Assembly (NCBI RefSeq): GCF_028476545.1
Contig: NW_026732025.1
Span: forward strand, 412,001 to 476,000
DNA length: 64,000 bases
Source of the DNA: Physella acuta
Taxonomy: Eukaryota > Mollusca > Gastropoda > Physidae
Direction: 5' to 3'
A program made the translations under genes and the position numbers. The notes below the pieces were generated by a model, which was given only the letters and a program-made list of their open reading frames with translations, made no database searches and had not been told where the DNA came from. Below are positions 39,501 to 48,500 of the stretch, piece after piece (the first letter of the stretch is position 1; every line of letters begins with the position of its first letter).

Positions 39501-42500
39501 CTTGTTTTTCTTCATGACGTCGCCTAGATTCAGTTGGTGATCTAAATAAAAAATTAATGAAAATTTGGCTTCAAGTTGGTTTTAACATACACTTCACTGC
39601 AGACTTGTAAGTAAAAATTCTAAACTAAATTAGATTATACATTAGAAGTGTGAGATTTTCACCTTTTTCTAGAAGGTGATGAAAGTTTCTCATGCATATG
39701 GACGCCATGTCCAGGAGTCCTGGCCTCTTCTGCTTCAACCAACTCCCCCCAGGACAACATACTACTCTGCTTCATTTCAGCTGAGAAAATAGAAAACATT
39801 GGAACTTTGCAGCAACAATGTTTGTTATAAAAGCTAAAGAAATATGTAACAATTATGTATACATCAAATTACACATTCTACTAACAAAACTTATAATACA
39901 GTATATGTATAATTAACAGAAAAATTGTACCTTCATGCACAGCAACTAAAGAATCCCAGTCAGTAATAACAGCAGTTGCAGATTCCATTGAACTGTTAGT
40001 ATTCTAAAAATTGTACAAAAAAATTGTACAAACCACATTATACTTAAAAACCGTACTCTCAATACATTAATTTATCAGCTCAATTATATTAATTACACTC
40101 ACTGACTCAGCAATTAAGCAAAAATAATATTACCGCTAAATCACTGTTTTCTTCTAAGTCTTCCTCAACTTGAGAACTTTGCTCTCTTGCCAACTCCTTT
40201 AGCCAGTTTTCCTCCTCTAGGACAGCATAGGCCAAAGCTGATTCTTGTGCTTTTTCTAGTTCATTACTCAAATGAAATTCTTCATCAAGAACCAGGTCAA
40301 TGTCCTGAAATTTTTTTAATTAATTTTATGTAAATGTAAGCATATAAATGTCTTTTTATTCATGTTATGCAAATGTGTTACTTGAATAAATGTATTTTTA
40401 AAGAAAGAACGTGTCTATATTTAATTTAAAGTAAAATCTTTGATACTTACAATACTAACGTTCTCTATATCTAAGTCTAAGGAATCCTTGAGTGATTTGT
40501 CTGCTGACAGAGCATCAGTAAGAGCCATAGATTTAGCAGGATTTACAGAGCTGCTGTATGTGACTGTGCTGGACGACTCTGTGGGGCTATTTGTGCTGGA
40601 GGAGTCCATGCTGTTCAAGTTCGATGCTGGAATGTTCTCCTTCTCGCTGTCTTTGCTGCAAGCTCTCTCACGAGTTGGTCCTGAGCTAGTTGCTGGTAGA
40701 TGCCTTTCAGATACAGCGCGTAAATTTTTTTGGTGAGATTTTTCTGGCTTTTCCCTCGGGGTTTTGATGTTAGCCTGGTCTGGAACGCTCATGGAGCGCA
40801 TTAAATTCCTTTTGGCACTTTTGATGTTGGGTGCTAAGTTTTCTGTTGATTTTTGACAAGGGGATTGTCTAGCTCTCAGCCTGCCTCTTTGTACTGTTTC
40901 CCAGCCGTCTTCATCTATGGTGTCTTGAGAACAAAAGTATTTTTTAACGTCTACTTATTAACTACTGAAGATTTCATTTTTAGAATTGTAAATTATCAAG
41001 TAACAGCTTGTCATTGTACTTAAGAGTCTGTGGCTGTGAGAAATAGTAACAAACTAAACACTTCATATTGAATACATACAACATATTTATGGGCCTAGAG
41101 TGAATTGAACATAATGTACCTTCAACTGGATTAGGTAAACTTGAAGCCTTGACTACAGGTGCAGCACTCTCCTCCATCACAGGTGTCTTCTGTAGGGTCA
41201 CAGCCTCATCTGCGCCAGTTGAGAAAGTGATTGCCCTCACTCCCCTCACTTTATCAGCCCAACTGTTGCCTGATCTATCAGAATGGAATTTAGGCCTAGA
41301 AATTAGCAGTTATATAAGAGGTATTAAACCTATACTTTTTATCTAGGTATTACAAGCAGGGTTCGTACTGCTTTTTGAAAATGAAATTCCAGACTTTTTC
41401 CAGACATTTTCCAGACTTTTTTCGAAAAATTCCAGACTTTAGACAGATAATGTGTTAGCGAATAATTTTTTAAAATGATGCACTATTTGTACTGTCATTA
41501 TAATTACTTATACTAAATTGACATTTATTTTAGGCTATATTCACAGTGAACTTTCTCTAGCCAAATTGACAAAAAAACATTTTTTCTAAGTTTGCCTACT
41601 CCACCCTACCTAAAATTTTAACAATTAAAATAATTGATTAAAATGATGCAACTATTTTGTTTCCAACATTAGACTTATGTAATCTGTTCCTGATCTAATT
41701 GCTTATGTTTTCAATTAAACTATCATTAAAATGGTATTGCATAATAGTGAGAGTTAATTACTATAAAGAATAATAATGTAATGTATTAATTTAGGTCTGC
41801 TCTTGTTAAGTAGCCTAAATAAATATAGGCTACTTGTAAAAAAAATGTAGAGCAAAAAAAATTTTTTAAAAATCATTCACTGTTTGTGCTTATAGTAATA
41901 GCTGAGAAACGGGTCTGCAATTAAAAAAAAGTTGCCGGTATCCTTCTTCCCCCCCCCCCCCCCCCAGACACGACACGGTGAAGGGGTCACTGTGAGGTCA
42001 TAGTAGTCTAGACTTCAGTATGCCTATTTAATAGGTCATAACAGGAACTGTGCTGTGACTTATACCCCCTCCCCCACCCTACTTACCAAGCGGTACCAAC
42101 TACGCACTTGGGGTCACGGTGAGTTCACACAAAGGACCGATGTTACAAGGAGGGGCGGGGTAGTCTAACTTTAATCGTCAGCATTTGCAAAGATTTCAAA
42201 AAACAGTTTAATGGAAGATGAATTAAAATTAAAGGGGTCATCCATTTATGACGTACACATGGAGGGGGGAAGGGGTCAGAAGATTTTGTGATTACATTCT
42301 AAAACAAACATAAAACTTGTATCTTGTGAGTAGAAAGTAAAATTAAGACGACTGTGTTGGTGTTTTAAAAACCATCACAGCGTGTAAACAAAACACGGTG
42401 CCCTAACATTATTGCAAGAGCTTGTCGTCACACTTTCTGAAACCCTCCTCCCGACTTTCCGGAGTGTGACGTCATTTATGGACGACTCCTTAATAAAAAT

Positions 42501-45500
42501 AGTACCTCTTTGTTAAGCTGAAGCAAACAGAAATACAGGTATGAACCCAAGGAGGCCTTGCGACTTATTAATCTTATAAATGTTAATATTAATCCAAAGT
42601 AAGTGAATGCGTGTGGACAGAGGGCGGGGGGAATGGGGAAGGGGGGGGGGTGGGGAAGGGGGGGGTCTAAAATCCGAAAAATTGTTGTAAGTCATAAATG
42701 GATGACGCCTTACAGACTGATACATTATATCTAAACTACCACTCACACATCTCCCCCATAACTTTTGTTATGACTGCCTGCATGCAAACTCAAACGAGGA
42801 AAAAATAGCGGGTAACGAGAGCCTAACAATTCTGAGGGCGATCATTCTTTTATTAAATGACAATTGTAAGTACTTGTAACACATTCACACGGTCAGTCAT
42901 GCCACAAAATATCTCTTCCCTCCCTTCCCCCCTTCTCCCAATGACGTAGTAACTGAGCATTTTTTCTGCGAACCAGCGGAAAAACGTCACAACATAGTGT
43001 AAACCCGCGCAATAGCGCGGGGAAAAAATTGGAGTAAATTCACTTAAAAATAGCAATTTTTTAAGTTGGAAAATATGGACTACGAAGTTTTGTTTCTAAA
43101 ACTAGATTCCAGACTTTTTCCAGACTTTTAAAAAATCCTGCCCAAAAACTAGCGATTTTCCAGACTTTTTTAAGTCTTAAATTCACTTTTCAAAATTCAA
43201 GACTTTTTCCAGACTTTCCAGACTGCGTACGAACCCTGTACAAGACTTATAACAAACATAATTATATAAAGCAAGACCCTCTTATGGTGTTTCAAAACAA
43301 ACATCATCCAACATAAAGTGGTACCTTGAATTTAAACACTTAACAATTTTAAAGTGAAATGACTTTTTTTTTGTTAGAGACCTAGTAAATGCTTTTAAAG
43401 TAGGACAGACTAATTTTAGTGGCTAGCAGGAGCTCAGCTTATGAAGTCTGTGAGCTAAGAAATACAGATGCCAACAAGTGTGTATTCATTTCAAGTACCA
43501 AGTTATCATGTGCAACCACTTGTTCTTAGGAACAATTAAAACAGCAAACACTTAATTGCAGTTTAAACTTGTGTTTAAAAATGTACCATAATATACTGCA
43601 CAGAAACTGATTAATATTGTACCAGACAACTTACTGTGGTTGTCCTGCTGGAGCTGGTGAAGAAGGGGCATGTTTGTTAGGAGACATTTTTCTAACTTCC
43701 CAAGCAACAGCTGGTGGCCTGTCCCCATCCTTGGCTGAATCCTCATATGCTTTCATCATTATTAATGTTTCAATCAGTGCTTTAAAATCTTTTGTACTTT
43801 GCTCAAGCATCATGATTACTTCCTATGAAATAAAATAGTATTATTTAAAATCTATAGGTAATAAACCGGGAGTGATCTCCCCTAAACTTTCTCGAATATT
43901 CTTATATAAAATAACAGGGGATGGGAACTCGGGCTATAGACATGATTTTTAATCCATGTTAAATACTTAAAGTTTTAAAAATAGAATAAAATCTCGTAGA
44001 CAAATTAATTGCACACCAAGTGAACGCGAAATAAAAAAGCGCATAATAGTGCGCAATATTATTAGTACTTTTAAAATTTACATTAGTTTTTTGAGAAATC
44101 GGAAGTAGCGTAAAGTACTACTTCCAGTCAACGGAAATTACTCAAAATTTGACAGAAGGTAGAGAATTAGATCTTTTACTTGCATATCAAATTTCATTTA
44201 TCTATCTGAAATAGTACTCAAGTTATAGGCTTTTGAAAAATTCAAAGTAGAAAAAGTACCACTTCCGGTTATCCGAAATCGCTCAAAAGTTGATACGGAT
44301 CTACGATTTTGATAAAATACTTGTATATGAAATTTCATCAACCTAGCTGTAACGGTACTCAAGTTATCGTGTTTACACACGGACACACACACACACACAC
44401 ACACAGACACACACACAGACACACAGACATACGGACAAGATTGCAAAATTATGTTTTTCCGTATCAGTGAGATGTAAAACGTCGAGATTTGCAAAAATCT
44501 CGATTTTTTTTTTTTGCACGATTACAAGACTTTCTCTATACTTCGTATATACGAGAAAGTAAAAATGAAGCATCTTATCTTTGAATTAAACAAACTATTT
44601 TTTAAAAGAAAATACATAGGCTCTTTAAAAAAGTATTTATTATAGAGAAATAACTTATATAATCACTATGCAGGTTTTAATTATTTTTACAAAAATATAA
44701 AATTTTAACAGCTTCTATCAATTAATTAAAACACATTGGGTTTTTAAAACTGAACTAAATTTAATGAATAGAAAAACTTCAACATACCTTGCACTCAACC
44801 ACACTCTCATCTTGCTCACAGGTCTGATAAATGGAGTCTACTGCCCTTTGAAAATTATCAAACATATACTTCCAGTATCTGGCTCTGAGGTCATTTTTCT
44901 TTGAACCAGCATCAGATCTAGGTGACTTTGCCATATCAGATAAGGACCTGTGACGAAAGCGTGATCCTGGTGGTGGGGTGCGATGTGAGTGACAGCGTGA
45001 TGAAGACCCTTCTCTCTTTTGTTGGCTAGATGAACGGGAGCTACCACTTGCAGCTGTACAAATACAAACAAAACAGGAAACACAAAATAATGCTAAATAT
45101 GATTACACACAGAGTACAATAGAGGATTGCATGAACTGTATAAATGCTCATACCTCCACTTCCTAGTTGTTCTGTCTGCTGTTCAAGTACAGGAACATTA
45201 TACTGAACCAAGTTACGAGCTGTACGTCCTTCTGACTGAACAATTTTACGCACCTGGTCAAAACCGATTCTTTGATAATTACCTTGCGGACTCTTAAAAA
45301 TAGTAAAGAAAATAAAATGCGTGAAAAAGTTTATTAGTATAAGAATATTAAAATTGTATTCAATAAACTACTCAAATGAAAATTGGTACTGCAAATTATT
45401 AGTTAAATAGAGGGTACCAAAATAAATTCATAGTGTTAATTGGTTTCATACTTTCATAACAATGGGTGCCATTACAATTTTGTAATTTTTTAATCAGAAT

Positions 45501-48500
45501 GTTAACAATTATTTTGCATATTTTAGAGACAATTTAGTAAATAGCAATTAAAAATTGAATGAAATTCTTAATGTTGACCCAGCTCAGTTAACATTTTTGA
45601 AAGTATATTTTTAATTTTAGGGAGTGTAGGTAGGTTAAAGTTTGAGGTGAGTAGGTTCTGACATTTTGTGTAGGGGAGTGAGTAATTATATTTTTTTTAT
45701 TTAAGACCTTTTATGAGATTCTACATATTTTAGATACAATTCTGACATTGGGCAGATGAAGTCAAGTTTGTTTTTTGACCTTGACCCTATGAAGGGACCC
45801 AGATTGTGTGGTCAGCATGATGCTCAGCCACCTCTACACTTTCCCCAAGGTAAGTTTGGAACCGATCAGAGCTGAGTGGACTCAGACACGTCCTACATTC
45901 ACATGACTAAACTGAGATACGAACTTCAGTTGTTCGAGCTAGCAGCCAAATTATTATTAACGAGCCGACCCGCTGCGTATCATACGCCGCTATTTAGTTG
46001 TTTTATTATCTACTTTTCAGTAATTCATAATTTGTGAATTCGACAGTACCAATGCTGCCACTGAAAATATTTGCTTTAAAACACTACCCCCCCCTTTTCC
46101 CCCAACCCTTACCCTATACTCCCCCCCCCCCCCCCCCCCCCCAGTGAAAGCAGCCTCCTCTTAGTTACCTCCTCTAAGTTTAAAATCGTTTCAAACTAAA
46201 TTATCTGCTCCTAATAGCCATCACTAAACCCGGATTGTAAACATTTAGAGTGAACCATCGCTCACCAGACCATGTAGGGGGTGGGGGGTAGTGATAGTGA
46301 GGAAGAGAGGGGACTGCAAGGCGCGTTTTGCAGCTTGTTTTCTAACGTCTCCCAGAAGAGAATTATATATATAGATTATTAGGCTTATGACCTAGGGCCT
46401 ATATAAATATTTAGGGCAATTTAGGCCCATATTATATTATATAAATATAGCCTAATAAAATAAAGGCATTCATTATTTATAGGCCTATTTAATTCGTCAA
46501 TAGATTTACCGATTTAGACTTTAGGTAGCCTATTAGGGACTTGGATGACGTAGATTTTGAGGCACTAAAAACGAGAGTTTTCTGCCCATACCGAGTTTCG
46601 TTGATTTAGCCGTGCGGTCGCGGGTGATGATCGAAAAAAATTTTTTTTATTATAAATCGCCGATGCTACTAATAATTTGATGACTGATTCTGAAAAACAA
46701 ATGGATTTCATATGTTACGGTATTTTTGTTTTGAGATTTTGTTGAAGGTGAAAACGGATTTTTGGAGCCAAACTTTGGCTACGTAAAACTTTTTGTACCA
46801 TAAAAACTTACTAACAAGGAAGGCCAATAAAAAGCCCTCCGACCATAATCACCATTTTTCTTTATGTGTGTAAATTTTCATAATGTTAATCGATAGCAAG
46901 GTATTTTTTTATAAATAGTTTAGAAAGTATAGGCTTAAGCCATTTTACGACTACCGGGAAAGACAGAGGTTAAAACCGGAAGTGTACTTGTGTTGTTAAT
47001 GACGCCATTGCTCTCAATTGAATTGATTTGTAAATCCAGCAACATCCACACGAATCTGACTTTAAAATCATTTTAAATTATAGAATTATATTTTATATTG
47101 ATAAAACTATGATTTTTTGTTGACTTTGTGCGCATATTTTCTATTTAGATTCATTTTTTTTGTAATTTTGAGTTAGATCTAAAAATAGATTTCTGCGAAA
47201 TTTTTCAAGTTGAATTATTGTTTCATTTTAATTGTATGGCCTAGATATAGATCTATGTTGTTCTTGAATGAGTTCTGTATTTTATATTAGCTATCATTAT
47301 AGTAACTTGTGTACTTTCCACATTTTTCTTAAATTTTAAAGCTTGATATAGATCTAGAATCTAATATAAAATTCCATTTGCCTATCATTTGGTCTTTAAA
47401 ATATAAACCAATAGGGTAATTCTATATTAAACATTTAGCCTTTTGATTGCTTTTCAAGCGAATTTTTATTACCAATATTACTAATATTCAAACATGTTAG
47501 TAGTCCTATATTTTCTTTATAGCTCTAGGACTTTGTTCGTTTTAGATTTATTACTAAATTACTACAATCCTTGTACAATGTTCTGTCTTCATCTGTTGGC
47601 CTATTTGAAGTACATATGATACTACTGTATTTTTGCTGTAGTATACATCTCAGTTGCTTTTTTACTAGTCTTGGCCCTAGATAAAATGTACCAGTTCAGC
47701 AAGGGGATAGAGAATCAAAAGATGTGGATCTACTCATAAGCAACTTCAATGAAGGAGAAATAGGTCCACTTAAGAATGGATGTTGCTGGTTTTTATTACA
47801 GTTCTAAAAGCTATCAGCCAGAGGAGACACAGCTTCAGTAGATGTTTAATCAGATTTCATTTTTAAATCATTGATGGTGTTATTTTTTAAAGTAAAAAAG
47901 TGATACAAGCTAACAGACTTAAACATGTTATCCACACAGCATGAGATGTCACTTAAATATATGACACATGTTTCTAAATTATAAAACTTACCTTTAACAT
48001 TAAATGGTGATCATTACTCCACCAATAAAAAAATCATTTCAATTATTAAATTATTTGTTCAACAATAATTGTAAATTAAATTATATCAATTCTATGATAA
48101 CATACACATAACATGGATGAAATATCATGCATATTGACAACATTTAGATACAATTTTAGTTATCTAAAATCAGTTTAGCATTGTACTTCTTTCTTGCAAA
48201 AAAGTAGTTGCGCAGAACAAAAATGACTTTTTAAATTTGACCAACATTGTAACAAAACCACATAAGCTAAGTGAAATATTTTTTCTTTGTGTGGATGTAT
48301 ACACTGTTGGCACCAATTAGGCCAATTTTCATTAAGATATTCCATATAATAAAAATTTGGCAACAGATTATGTGTTGCCTATAGCAGAATTTATTGTTTA
48401 AAATTAAGGGGGGTATATGAGTTTAAACCCCTTTTTCATTAAATAAAATATTTTTAAAATCAAATTTGAACAAAGGAAATATCAAAGTATATAATAACCT

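Noticed and set aside
46600-46640. tRNA-like GC-rich motif (GCCGTGCGGTCGCGGGTGATG)
   Set aside because: No paired arms or boxes in the right positions.
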